The notes below the pieces were generated by a model that saw only the letters and a list, made by a program, of their open reading frames with translations, searched no databases and had not been told where the DNA came from. Positions 34,481-45,135 of a DNA stretch of 64,000 bases are shown one piece after another. Made by a program: the position numbers and the translations under genes. The stretch spans positions 2,204,069 through 2,268,068 of the forward strand of contig NW_004624743.1 in NCBI RefSeq assembly GCF_000247695.1. Direction: 5' to 3'. Numbering within the stretch: position 1 is the first letter of the stretch; each line of letters begins with the position of its first letter. The stretch is from Heterocephalus glaber. Lineage: Eukaryota > Chordata > Mammalia > Rodentia > Bathyergidae.

Positions 34481-36001
34481 TGCTACAACTGTTCATGAGG
34501 GGCAAGGGAGGGCCTTACTGACTGCAGGGGTGATAAACGAGCCCAGATCAGGCGATCGAGGAGGACTCAGGGTTTGGGGAGTGGGGAGGAAGATGCACAC
34601 GTGAGGCACATCTCTCGGAACATGTCTCTGCTGCTTTCTGGGGGAGATCAGTGCAGTGCGATTGCTGAGGCTGTTCCCTTTCTTTACCACACACAGTACT
34701 TTCAGTGTCCTCTGCCTCTTTCAGTCTGAGGGGAGAGCGTGGAGGAGGCACCTGGGTGGAGGTCGGACTCCTGGACAGTGATTGGGGAGGATGGAGGGGC
34801 CCCGACACAGTCATGCACCCACAGCGATGCTCTGGTGGACAGAGGACACACGGACAGTGTGCACGCACAGCCGAGGCTGCAGTGGGCCCTGGCACCCAGG
34901 TTGTGTGGACACTCTGTGGTGGCCCGGTCACAGGAAATCACCACCTGGGACGTGCTCAGCACACCCTTCAGTGAGGCCTGACTGGGAGCTGTGAGCCTGT
35001 CCTGTTCACCAAAAGGTGCCTCCCAACACGAGCAAACCAGGAGCCCAAGTTAGTCTGCAGTAACTTTGAACAGAGGATTTACTTCAGAGTACACGAGCAC
35101 AGCCCCAGGACTGACCTACACCGTTCATGGCCTTTATCTAGGGTAAATTCCTACAAGCAGAAGGACGCTTTCAGTCTTGACTTACAGTATCCAATCTCCC
35201 CCTCCCTAGGAAGGCAGTGAATGTACACCCCGACAAACCCTTGTCCCTCACAGGCGGTGGCCGCTGAGCACCAGCACCCTCGCATCTGTCAGGATGGTGC
35301 GGGAAGAACGATTTCTCAACAGCTCGTGAAACACTCACATCCTGGAAATGCAGGGGGAAGTGGCTTCCCTACTTTTATTGGCAGCTTATATTTTCTCTTT
35401 AGCTAACTGTCTGTTCGTGTCCTTTGCCCTTTTTTCTATTGGAATATGCATCTCTCCTTATTGAGTTTGTGGGAACCATTTCCGTTTTCAGGATATCTTG
35501 CTTTGTCTGTAAGTGCTGCAAGTAGGTTTCCCAGTACGTTGTCTGAGGTCCTCAGGTGCATTTGGCAGAAAGTGGCTGGCTTGTGCCCGCAGAAAATGGG
35601 GGAGTCTGAGGGGACACTTGGTAGACCACAGAACCACTGGGAAAACTAGGGAAGGGGACCCTGCAGGCAGAAGGGCAGCAAGGGAAGCCAGGCAGACCAA
35701 CAGACCCAGACAGCAGCAATAGAACCACCTGGTGAGCACCCTGCTGGCACCGCACAGGGCACTGAAGGCCTCTCCCGGCACCGTGGCCCAGGCTGGCCCC
35801 TGGGACTTGCCGGTGGACTCTGCTCTGTCCCTGACTCGGGGTCCCTGGCCACAGCATGTGCATGTGTCATAGTTGCCTCAGGGTCAGAGAGCCGAGGAAG
35901 CACTATCTGCAAGTTTCATCCATTCACATGGTGGAGAATTTCCTGTATGTGAGAGGAGGAGGTCAAAGACTAGGCAGGGGGCGGGGAGAGAAACAGGGAA
36001 G
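34481..36001. other. Unique GC-rich sequence
   Basis: No repeat is recognised. Many overlapping short open frames occur on both strands (34,548-34,994; 35,446-35,912), none resembling a known protein. Confidence 0.45.
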
Positions 36002-36006
36002 GAAGA

Positions 36007-36008
36007 GA

Positions 36009-36041
<33 letters not shown>

Positions 36042-36058
36042 CAGATAAACAGAGAGAC
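36007..36058. repeat. (GA)n tract
   Basis: About 12 GA units are followed by degenerate 'gacagagagacagataaaca'. Confidence 0.93.
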
Positions 36059-36101
36059 TCTGAACAGCTCATTCTGTAATTTTTAATTTTGTGGATAGTA
36101 C

Positions 36102-36442
36102 ACGTGTTAGCCAGCTTTCTTGTCAATGAGACACAATGCCTAGCATCCACAGCTTAAAGCGGAAGGTTTGATTTGCTCTGTTTCAGTCTGCGGCTGGCTG
36201 CTCCAAGCAGGAGCATCATGCTGGAAGGGTGTGGCAGAGCAGAGCTGCTCAGCCCATGGCGGAGGGAAGCGGAAAAGAGAAATGGTGCCAGAGAGGAAGG
36301 GTGGGGGACCAGACATGGCCCCGAAGACTGTGGCTCCATGCTCCAGACACCCAGAGGTGCACTCCACCAGTCCCTGGGCCGAGCCCAAAGCCAGTCGAGT
36401 TGACCCCCACCCCCACCCTCCCAGTACATTTCAGCTGTGTAG
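36102..36442 (-). mobile_element. Rodent MaLR LTR fragment (ORR1/MT-like)
   Basis: 'ccagctttcttgtcaatgag', 'acagcttaaagcggaaggtt', 'tctgtttcagtctgcggctg', 'gcatcatgctggaagggtgt' and 'cagtacatttcagctgtg' follow the reverse complement of rodent MaLR LTRs. The 5' end of the LTR is missing. A sister copy is at 41,658. Confidence 0.7.
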
Positions 36443-37534
36443 AGAATTTACTTTTTTGATGAGTATAGTCTGAAAATATTTTCCTTTAGGATTTCTGATC
36501 TTTGCAACTCAGCAGTGACCTTTACCCTGCCTTGCCTTCCTGCACCCTGACAGCTGAACCAACCAGGCCCTTCTTTTCACTCTTTGAAGAGTTTCTGGTC
36601 TTGTCTGAAGGGTTACAGACTGCCCTTCAAGTGGTTGGGCACCTCTGGTGTCCTAGCCTGCCCATTACCTCTCAAGAAGCCTAGCAGCCTGCCTGGTAGA
36701 CAGGACACCCTTTCTGACCTGTTCAACGACTGTGTTTTCATCACTAAGGAGGCCCCCAACTCTCCCAACACCTTAGGTGTATTTTATTTCTAAACTAATT
36801 TCAATCAGCCTAGGATTGTGGAATACTTGACATTTGGATATCTTAGGTATTAAATTGTAGAGCATCCAGTTACTCACTTTCATGTGGGAAGCCTGGGTTC
36901 AGGGGGACAGTGCAGTCTTCGGGCCTCCTTGAGGACCGTCTGCTGGCCTTGGAAGGCAGTCACCTTCACTCTTCTCTCCACACAGTGGGAGGCTTGTGTG
37001 CTCCTGTCGAATAACTCACACTGCTGAGTGCTGGTCCTGAGGAACCTGAGGAATCTGGAGGATTCTCTGCCTCCTGTACTTCCAGAAAGCCCAAGCATGG
37101 GCTCCCCAAACCCGGCCGCCCCTCCTGACTCAGCCTTGGGAAGAAAATTGTGAAGATGGTGTGGCCTCACTGCCTTACACCAGGCTGCTCCTTTCCAAGA
37201 GAAACCCACCAACCACCAGGAACAGAGCTTGGGCCAGGGCTGTGCGTGGAGGAGCTGGAGCCTGGATGTGGGATATGCAGTGCAGACAAACTGGAGGCTT
37301 GGAGACAAGAGTCTCCATGGTTAACGAAGCGGTCCTGGGTAGAGAGCCCTGAAGCTGGGTGATGGCTCAGGCCTGCTGGCCAAGGGCTCGGGGCAGGGAT
37401 TCAGCCTCCCGTCTATGGTGAGGACCAAGAGGCCCTAAAGGTCGTCACCGCAGACATCACAGACCACGCGTTCCAGAGACTCGGTCCGTGGGCTGGAGGC
37501 TGAGGGAGGAAGGAAGGAGAAGTCCACGGTGGGG
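36443..37534. other. Unique sequence
   Basis: No repeat or gene is supported. The 142-codon minus-strand frame at 37,308-36,880 has no recognised relatives. Confidence 0.45.
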
Positions 37535-37715
37535 AAAGTCAGTGCGTGTGGCCCTGGGCTCAAATCTCCATTCTGGCCCCCATTATCTGCCACCTGGGCC
37601 AGCCTTTCTGTGCCTCAGTTTCCTCATCTGTAAAATGAGAATGATGATAATGCTCTGCTCCGTGGTATTTAGGAGAAGTATGTGAGTTGAGGTGTGTAAA
37701 TGATCAGGATAAAGA
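37535..37715 (-). repeat. MIR SINE
   Basis: 'tgggctcaaatctccattct', 'ccacctgggccagcctttct' and 'gtgcctcagtttcctcatct' with 'gtaaaatgagaatgatgata' is a clear reverse-complement MIR. Confidence 0.93.
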
Positions 37716-37734
37716 AGGGGTCATAAAAGGCTAC

Positions 37735-38718
37735 TTCCTGTTAATTTTACTTTCTATAATTTTATTTTATTAGTCCATGTTTGCAATCCATAATGTTTGT
37801 AATCCATAATGTTTGTAATCCTTGTGTGCAGTGGGCATGTGTACTTAACACGTCTTAATTCCTTTTCCAACCCTTTCCTCCTTCCCATCTCCTCTCCCTC
37901 CATCTCTTGATCCCTTCCCATTTGACAAGGATCTACCTCCCTACTTCCTATTATCTTTTATTTTGCTCTTTATTTGTAATTTGGGTTTCTGATACAAGAG
38001 AATCCATGTGATATTGAAGCTGTGTGTCTGCTTTATTTCACTTTACATTATGGTTGCAAGGTGCATCCATTTTCCTACAAATGACTCAAGCTTATCTTTC
38101 TACATGGCAGAGTAGTGCTCCATGGTGTGTAAACACCATGTTTTCTTTATCCATTCACCTGTTGATGGACACACAAGCTGCCTCCAAGATTTAGCTATTA
38201 TGAATTGTGCTGCTCTAAACATGGATGTGCGTGATGTCTAACTCTTTTGGAAAGATTTCTAGAAGGGGAATGGTTGCTCGAATGGAATTTCTAGTTCTAG
38301 TTTTGGGAGGAGTCTCCACAGATGTCGATAGTGGTTTTCCTAGTTTATATTCTCATTTGCCATATAGAAGGGTTCCTTTTGCCCTTAATGCCTCACCAGC
38401 ATTTGTTGTTATTTGACTTCTTTCTGAGATAAGGTGGAATCTGTGTTTTTAAATTTGTATTTATCTAATGGCCAGTGATGTTGAACAATTTTTGTGCATT
38501 TATTGGTTGCTTGTACTTCCTCTGTGAAGTGTCTATTCATTTCTATTGCCCATTTTTTCATTGGGTCTTTTAATTCGGGGGATCTAATTTTTTTGAGTTC
38601 TTTATATACTCTAGATATTAGTCCTCTGTCCAAAGAGTAGCTGCCAAAGATCTTTTTCCCATTGTGTAGATTCTATCTTCATTCTTTTGGTTGTTTCTTT
38701 GCTGGGCAGAAGCTTTTT
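37735..38718 (-). mobile_element. L1 LINE, 3' arm of a 5'-inverted insertion
   Basis: Reverse-complement L1 from the 3' UTR through ORF2: 'caaggtgcatccattttcct', 'gtgctccatggtgtgtaaac', 'acctgttgatggacacacaa', 'gctctaaacatggatgtgcg', 'gagataaggtggaatctgtg', 'taatggccagtgatgttgaa', 'attagtcctctgtccaaaga' and 'tttgctgggcagaagctttt'. It is the longest L1 piece in the window (about 980 bp). Stops and frameshifts break ORF2. Confidence 0.94.
37780..37822. repeat. Short 16-bp tandem repeat inside the L1 3' UTR
   Basis: The unit 'gtttgtaatccataat' occurs about 2.7 times in a row. It seems to be a local duplication within the L1 3' UTR. Confidence 0.85.
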
Positions 38719-38760
38719 GTTCTTGGCAGAACCAATGTAGTCAAAATGGCCATACTTCTA
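38719..38760 (+). mobile_element. Short inverted L1 arm
   Basis: Directly after the minus arm, 'gttcttggcagaaccaatgt' and 'agtcaaaatggccatacttc' match plus-oriented L1 ORF2, from a region several hundred bases upstream of the point where the minus arm stops. This suggests a twin-primed inversion with loss of the intervening L1 sequence. The match is short (about 42 bp). Confidence 0.7.
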
Positions 38761-39399
38761 AGACATAAATTTTATTATGATTAGAACTGCCTTAAACAGT
38801 CACAGCAGAGATGCCTCGATATCCTAGTCTGGATACAGAGTCATAGGGCAGTTGTTTTCCCCGGCTCCCTCTGATAAGCACAGGACTGCTCATAGGTTTG
38901 GGCATCTTATAGTTGGGGCTGGATGGTGGAGCGGCTGCAGAGCATGGAGGTGGGCACTCCTCGTGGAGGCAGAGGGACAGGAGCTGTTTCCTCCCGGCGA
39001 CCTATGCGTGATTGTGGTGCTGTCTGGGCTATCTGAAGCCTTTGCAGAGATGTGAGTGACAGAAGGCATCAGGAAGACCCTTCGCCGCCCTTCAGGGCTG
39101 CCATGGCTTGGCGCCCCTGACTCTCTAGGGCACACAGTGGCCAAGAGAGAGGGGGACATACTGGTCCTCCTGGTGGACCTGCAGATCACCCTAGGGCGGT
39201 TCACAGTCAAAGACAGAGCATGGACACAGACAGACCAAACATGGCTCTCACGCAGAGCGATCACAGTTATGCCTAGGCTGCAGTCTCAGGCAGGTGAGTC
39301 TGGGCCGCGCTCCATGCGTGCAGGCGGTGTGCGCACCTGGAGGCCCCTGCAGAGGCCTGCAGACAGATATGTCCTCCTAGGGCTCCCGGTTTCTGGGAG
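38761..39399. other. Unique sequence
   Basis: No repeat or gene is supported. Confidence 0.4.
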
Positions 39400-39490
39400 A
39401 GGAAGCAGGTTTGGGGATGGGAAGCTGACTGAGCTCACACGGCCAGCAAGTGGCGGACCTGGAAGCCCGGCTGCTATCGGATAGCCCAGC
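39400..39490 (+). repeat. Possible MIR SINE remnant
   Basis: 'ctgagctcacacggccagca' followed by 'agtggcggacctggaa' resembles the MIR 3' half ('aaggtcacacagctagtaagtggcagagctgg'). Confidence 0.55.
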
Positions 39491-39779
39491 CTGAGCATCT
39501 GAGAAAAGGAGACAGAATGCTTTGGGGTTACTTTCTTGGAGGAGTCGCTGCCTCTTTGACAGAAGTGACATATGTGCCCCAGCTCCCTTTCTTGGGGAGC
39601 TGACACCAACTCGAGACGTTCGCCACCGCCCCAGGCAGCATCTGTTTTGATTCTCCCAGGACGTGGACTGGCTTGGCAGGAACTCTCTGTGGGAGAAGCC
39701 AAACTTCCCTGTAGCTTCAGGTCAGGGATCACAAAACCCTTTCAACAAGATCCCTCAGGCCCAGGCCCCTAAAACTATG

Positions 39780-40196
39780 TAATAAATTTACCATCAAAAC
39801 AGTCTCACTTGTTCCCTCTGAGACCATTATGCTACAAACAAAGGTAACACGATATTCCAATAAATATTTCTCCTGTGAAGTCATTAGGGCTTTTTTCCCC
39901 CTCCTACACTAAACTGTGTTCTTCAAATTTAATATAATTTCATAGTTCCTCTAAATCATTCACGGATATGTATGCAACGTTCAAATGTTCTACATCCTGT
40001 CATTTGAATAAGAAAGATTATTAAAGTTTTGGCTGTGTCTAAAATGCAAAAGCACTTTACTGTGTTTATTATTAAAAAATGCCATAATAAAATATTTTAG
40101 AATGTTACAGCAATTATCTTTTCATTGCACAAACCTGTATTGTTGACTATGCCACATTAAAATGTTCAATCACTATTTTAATATCAAATTGCAGAG
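39780..40196. other. AT-rich unique block
   Basis: About 400 bases of AT-rich DNA with no repeat resemblance and several TAAT/ATTTGAAT-type cores. It is a plausible conserved non-coding element, which cannot be tested from one sequence. Confidence 0.3.
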
Positions 40197-40231
40197 AGAC
40201 AGCAAGAGAAAGAGAGAGAGACAGAGAGGAG
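40197..40231. repeat. Short purine-rich tract
   Basis: Degenerate GA/GACA repeats of about 35 bases. Confidence 0.8.
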
Positions 40232-41034
40232 AAACTGCTAAAATTATTCTCTGTGCAGTGGATTTCTCTGCAGCATTCTGGGTAGTTGTACATGTGGCTG
40301 TCATGGATGAGAGCTGCTGGATTATACAGGAAACACCACAGATTCTGGAAGTTTCAGAGTTGAAATAAAGAATGTGCATTTCTTCATCATTTTTAGAAAC
40401 TGACATAATTAGCCATTTTTCTGGGTCCCCAAATCCCAGCCTGCAGGGCAGCCACGGGATCCACCACACCCAGGCAGCAGCTGGGTTCGCACAAGTGCAT
40501 TGATTCACAGAGACCGCTGTGCAGCCATGTGCTGTGGGCACAGACGTGGCGAGCTCCTCTGTCCCTGCCCGGCCTCCATGTCAGGCGTGGGGTGGTGGAG
40601 GGGAGGAAAAGACCTCAGGCTGTCCCATTAGACAATTAGACATGAAAGGCCCGTTTTTAAAGGCTTTCACGGGGAGACTACCAGAGGAGCTCCACACTGG
40701 GTCAATGACCCACTTCTAGGCTCTTCTAATCCCGCGGCCTTGTTATCTATGAGGTTTCTGAAAATGAGCTTGTTATCCTCAAAACTGAACCTCGTCTGGA
40801 CAGCACCGCATGGCTATGCCATAGACAACTGCACCTTCGTGGGGATTTCAGTCGGAAGTGAGTCACCTTGTGGGTGCTTGCTAAACATCCGACTGGCTCA
40901 TGTGGGTGTGGTTTACACGGATACCTCAGAGGAGCTGTAAGGGTTGCTCCAAATCAAAGCCCTAAATTCTGAAAGAATTTTACTTTGTATGAAAATGGAT
41001 TGATAGTAAAGAAGCGACTCACGGAAACAGAAAC
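40232..41034. other. Unique sequence
   Basis: No feature is supported. Confidence 0.4.
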
Positions 41035-41655
41035 ACTCTCTGTGGATGGGAATGTAGCTGTGCGGCTACTATGAACGACTGAGCGAAAACAATCTCATTT
41101 CCAGTTACTCATTCAAAGACTAGAAGCCAGGATATCAAAGAACTATTACCGCTCCCATGTTCACTGCAGCATTGCTGATAGTAGCTACGCTGTTCATCAA
41201 CAGGACATACGGTATGGATAGATGGTACCATAGAACAGCAATGGGAACCTTTTAGAGATCGAGTGCCCAAACTACCACCCAAAACCCACTTATTTATCAC
41301 AAAGTGCCAACACTGCAATGAAGCCTCAAAATCTGATGTGCAGCTGCTGGGGAGACTTGGCTCATGTGCTGAAAGAGAGGGCTCTGTGTGCCCGCTGTAG
41401 CACATGCACCCTGGGTTGCCACCCCTGCCATAGAACGAGTGGAAATTCTGCAATACACAATGACATGAATGGGATGTGAGGACATTAAGTGAAATGAGCC
41501 AGATACAGACACATAAGTACTGTGTGATTCTACTCGTAGCAGGTGTCAAAAAATCATCAAATTCACAAAATCGAAGGCTGAAATTTTGGATATCTGGGAC
41601 TTGGAGGAAGAGAAAAATGAACAGTTATCAATCAACAGCCATAAAGTTTGTCTTA
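41035..41655 (+). mobile_element. Old L1 LINE 3' region, split by a hAT element
   Basis: 'gatgggaatgtagctgtgcg', 'ccgctcccatgttcactgca', 'gctgttcatcaacaggacat' lie left of the hAT element. 'gtggaaattctgcaatacac', 'ggacattaagtgaaatgagc' and 'cagatacagacacataagta' lie right of it. They parallel the end of L1 ORF2 and the start of the 3' UTR. The host L1 is much more diverged than the L1 at 37,735. Confidence 0.85.
41236..41427. mobile_element. hAT-superfamily MITE with perfect 8-bp target duplication
   Basis: The 192-bp element begins 'cagcaatgggaaccttttag' and its right end reads, reverse-complemented, 'caggggtggcaacccagg', giving imperfect inverted repeats of the hAT form CAGnnnTGGnnAACC. 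It is flanked by identical octamers 'ccatagaa' at 41,228-41,235 and 41,428-41,435, the 8-bp duplication typical of hAT insertions. Internal landmarks ('gagtgcccaaactaccaccc', 'cacttatttatcacaaagtg', 'gagagggctctgtgtgcc') recall short hAT elements known from several tetrapods. No transposase is present. It interrupts an old L1. Confidence 0.9.
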
Positions 41656-41657
41656 AT

Positions 41658-42030
41658 TATTTTCTCACCATGGAGACATAGTACCTGACACCACAATTTA
41701 ATGGAGGAGAGCTTTATGTGGCTCATTTCAGTCCACGGTCAGCAGGCTCCAAAGAAGAAACAGCATGGCAGAGGGGCTGGTGGAGGACAAAGCTGCTCAT
41801 CTCATGGCAGTCAAGAGGCAGAGAGCGAAGAGAGGAGCCAGGAAGGAGACAGACCCTTCCAGGCCACTCCCCCAGGGACTCTCCTCTAACCAGACCCCAC
41901 CTCCTAACAGCACATTTAGCTGTAACTATCAGTGGGCGAATCCACCCATGAGTACTGTGCCACGTGATCCAACAAAAGGTCCCGCTCTGAGCGCTGAGGC
42001 TTTGGGGAGACATCCAGATATAAACCCTGA
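41658..42030 (-). mobile_element. Rodent MaLR solo LTR (ORR1/MT-like)
   Basis: 'ggctcatttcagtccacggt', 'agcaggctccaaagaagaaa', 'gctgctcatctcatggcagt', 'accccacctcctaacagcac', 'agtgggcgaatccacccatg' and 'gaggctttggggagacatcc' follow the reverse complement of a rodent MaLR LTR over nearly its whole length. It directly abuts the old L1. No internal gag/pol sequence is visible. Confidence 0.82.
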
Positions 42031-43727
42031 GAAAGTTTCAGCTAAGGAAATGAATACATTCTAGAGATCTGCTATACGGCGCGGAGCCTATTGTCAATAA
42101 TGTGCACTTAAAGTTTATGAAGAGGGTAGACTTCATAGAAAGTATTCTTACCAAGAGTAAAAACAATTCATTCTCTCTCTCCATCTGCCTCCTCCTAATA
42201 ACACACTTGCTTAGTTCATGGGTACCCTGGGCTCGACTCCTCGGGAGACAGGTGCAGTGAAGGAGGCACACAGGAGTTTTAGTGGGGTGCACTTCGACAG
42301 CAGAACTTGTCGGTGGGTTAGGAAAGCATGATGGGGCAGGAGATGTTGCAAGGACGCTTCAGCCAAGTCGGCTGGGGACATTAAAGGGGGTGGCCCCTAG
42401 ATCTGTCTTGGAACTGAGGGCAGGGGCCTGGACACAGGACCTCTCATCAGCAGCTGCTGGAGGGACCACTTCTGGGGAGGGGGAAAGGACTCTCCGCAAG
42501 GAAGCTCCTTTGGATGAAGAGCAACTCCTGAGGTTCCTTGGTCAGACCCTGATGGCTGCAGAATAAAGCACCATGGTCTGGAAGGGGGGCCTGGGGGTCA
42601 CCTCAGAGACCCACACACTGGCTGACACCACAGATTCCCATGCAAGTGCTAAACTGAGCTTTCTCTTAACAAGTTCAATTTTCCTCTCTTTGTTATCAGT
42701 ATCACCATTTTCTTACTCAAGGTAGTAAAATAGGAGGAATCTTAAGAGTTCTAAAAATTGCCTGGGGCGATTTTTAACAGTCTGTCACATTTAATTTCCA
42801 GCATATTTATCCTTTTAAACAATTTTAAATAATTCACTACAAAGTGAAATCTGGCATAAGTCCTATCTGTCTTTTACTCTCTGACTTACTGAAGAAGCCA
42901 AGACAACAGATTTCTAGGCAGTTTTTAGGGTCTGGGTTGGGGACTGGTGATGTAACCAGGAATGGAGAAATGGCTGAGTTCTGCTATTTCCCCTCCTGTT
43001 TCAGAGAAGAAAACTTAAATCATTGGTCAGACAAATAGGTACAAAACTATTGTCTGGACAGCCCCCCTCTATTTATAAAAATGTAGATGAGTGACTTGAA
43101 AAAAAATGCTTTTATTTTATGTAGGAAAATTAACATGAACTAGTGTTTTCAGAGACTTTGATTAAAGAATTTAGCAAGTGCTGGTAGACGCTTACCCCAC
43201 CCCCTACTACTGCGACCAGGCTGCCATGCTCACACTGTCCTCAAAATCTGCCGGGGAACATGGGAGATATTAAGTCATACTGTAATTAAATCAAATTATC
43301 ACTCTGCCATCCCATCAATGAAGCTGATTCTGTCCTGAATCCTTGCTTGCTAATCCCTTCACTTGGGATAAGAGCTCTATCCTGGCAGGGGCAGATTTAG
43401 CTCAAGGTAAAGCTGTGGATTACATGATCATTGTACAAGGGTTCTTGCACTGAGACAATTCTAAGAACCAGAAGCAAAACTCACTTGTTTTCAAGATTTA
43501 TGGTCTTTGGTATTTGAATAAGTTTACTTGTCTGAAACATGTACCTATCTATATGTTAGGTGACTGCACATGCTAAATATATGGCTTTTTGAAATGTAAA
43601 CACACATTTTGTTGTTATTGTTGCTGATTGCTAAGAGGGATATTTCAATGTTAGGAATTTTTGGATATGTGGAGAAAGCACCTATTTCTGAATGACTGGC
43701 TCAGAAACCAGTACTTTTGAAGGCTGA
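42031..43727. other. Unique sequence with conserved-looking AT-rich patch
   Basis: No repeat is recognised. The stretch 43,255-43,370 ('gtcatactgtaattaaatca', 'aattatcactctgccatccc') contains several homeodomain-like TAATTA cores in otherwise non-repetitive DNA. Confidence 0.45.
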
Positions 43728-43938
43728 AGCCAGGCGTGATTATGCACACCTGCAATTCCAGCCACTCGGGAAGCTGAGGCAGGTTGATTTTACATTTGAG
43801 GACAGCTTGGACAACTTAGTGAGAATGTTCTCAAAATCAAACAAATTTTTAAAGTGTGGGGGATGGAGTTCAGTAGTGGTGTTTGCCTAGCATGTACGAG
43901 GCTCTGAGTTTGATCCCCAGCAGTGTGAAAACCAAAAG
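43728..43938 (+). repeat. B1-dID dimeric SINE
   Basis: The B1 part ('gccaggcgtgattatgcaca', 'cctgcaattccagccactcg', 'ggaagctgaggcaggttgat', 'gagaatgttctcaaaatcaa') runs into an ID unit ('gggggatggagttcagtagt', 'gcctagcatgtacgaggctc', 'tgagtttgatccccagca'). It has the same architecture as the copy at 22,836 but the opposite orientation. Confidence 0.92.
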
Positions 43939-44264
43939 TGTATACACAGCACACTTATGAGACACCATAATAATAATATTCACAGCGTGAAGAAAACAGG
44001 ATCTCAGATTTCTAACAAAGTAGAAAAGAAAAACAAGGCAAGAAAGCACTTGGAGTTCAAATTTCCACTTTAAGCCCCTGAGGTTTCTTAAGCAGGTCCC
44101 ATCGGATGTCCAAGAACTATTCCTAAAAGCTCTGAGTCACAAGGAGCCTGTGAGGCTGACACAAAGACGTTTCAGGTGCGTGTATTTGTGTCTGCACATG
44201 AATGTGCATGTTCTCATTGTAGTCATCAAGAATTCCAAAAGAGTATCAATAGGACAGAAAGATG
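43939..44264. other. Unique sequence
   Basis: No feature is supported. Confidence 0.4.
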
Positions 44265-44316
44265 ATAGACAGAAAGACAGACAGATGATGGATGGGTGGA
44301 TGGATGGATGGATGGA
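44265..44316. repeat. (GACA)n/(GATG)n tetranucleotide tract
   Basis: GATA/GACA units are followed by about six GATG units. It borders the old element on its right. Confidence 0.92.
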
Positions 44317-44344
44317 GTTTAGATAGGTACAGATTAGATACAGA

Positions 44345-44705
44345 TATAAAGAGATTTATTATGATGAATTGGCTCATATAATTATGGAGGCTGAGAAGTC
44401 CTATGATCTGCTGTCTGCAAGCTCCCAGGAAGATGATGCTGTGACTCCTAGTCTGAGAGAAGACCACCCATGTCTCAGCCCAACCAGGCAGGGAGGCAGT
44501 AGAAGGAATGAGTTCCATCTCCTCTACCTTTGCCACCTGTTCAGTCCCTCAACAGACTGGACAATTGCCTGCCCACTTTGGGGTGGGCAACCCATTAAAG
44601 TCTTTACTGAGTCTACCCATTAAAGAGCTAACCTCACATAGGACTCCCAGAAATAATGCTCAATCTGAGTACCCCATAGCACAGTCAAGTTCATGTGTAA
44701 CATTA
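44345..44705. mobile_element. Old interspersed repeat, class uncertain (L1 3' UTR-like)
   Basis: 'gagatttattatgatgaatt', 'ggctcatataattatggagg', 'ctgagaagtcctatgatctg', 'gtctgcaagctcccaggaag' and 'acagtcaagttcatgtgtaa' form a pattern I know from a common mammalian repeat ('ggaattggctcacgcgattatggaggctgagaagtcc'). I could not settle whether it is an L1 3' UTR or an LTR-derived piece. Confidence 0.65.
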
Positions 44706-44959
44706 ATAAGCACTAGGAGAAAATCCAATAAAATGGCTTTACAGATCCACCCTTCCCCTCTCAACTCTCCAGGATTTACCAGGCAATGCAGTTGGCAATG
44801 GGTAGATGTGTGGGACAATTGCAGAAGGTCAGCTGAGAGCCATGGGCTGACCATGGGCCAGAGTCCTGGGTCAGTGTCCTTGGGCAACAGTCCCCATTGA
44901 GGTATGCTTTGGAGAAGCCATCAAAACAGGAACTGTTCAAAGAGTGGCTTCCAGCAGAG
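44706..44959. other. Unique sequence
   Basis: No feature is supported. Confidence 0.4.
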
Positions 44960-45135
44960 ACTCTCAGCATTCAGCCTGCTTCAGAATCCACTGAGGGGTT
45001 ACTGAAACAGCTCCCTGGGCCACATCCTCATAGCTTCTGAGGCCAGCAATCTGCAGTGGGGCCTGAAGATGTGCCTTTCTAACAAATTCCCGTGTAGCAC
45101 GGTTGATGCTGGTCACAAGGTCAGGGTCTGCCAAG
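44960..45135 (+). mobile_element. MER5A-type hAT-Charlie MITE
   Basis: 'ctgcttcagaatccactgag', 'gggttactgaaacagctccc', 'tgggccacatcctcatagct', 'gcagtggggcctgaagatgt' and 'gcctttctaacaaattcccg' follow MER5A from near one end to the other. MER5A is a short non-autonomous Charlie element of placental mammals. The terminal inverted repeats are degraded. Confidence 0.85.

Noticed and set aside
43490..43640. Possible L1 3' UTR resemblance ('gaaatgtaaacacacatttt')
   Set aside because: Only a short stretch fits and the order of other landmarks is missing.
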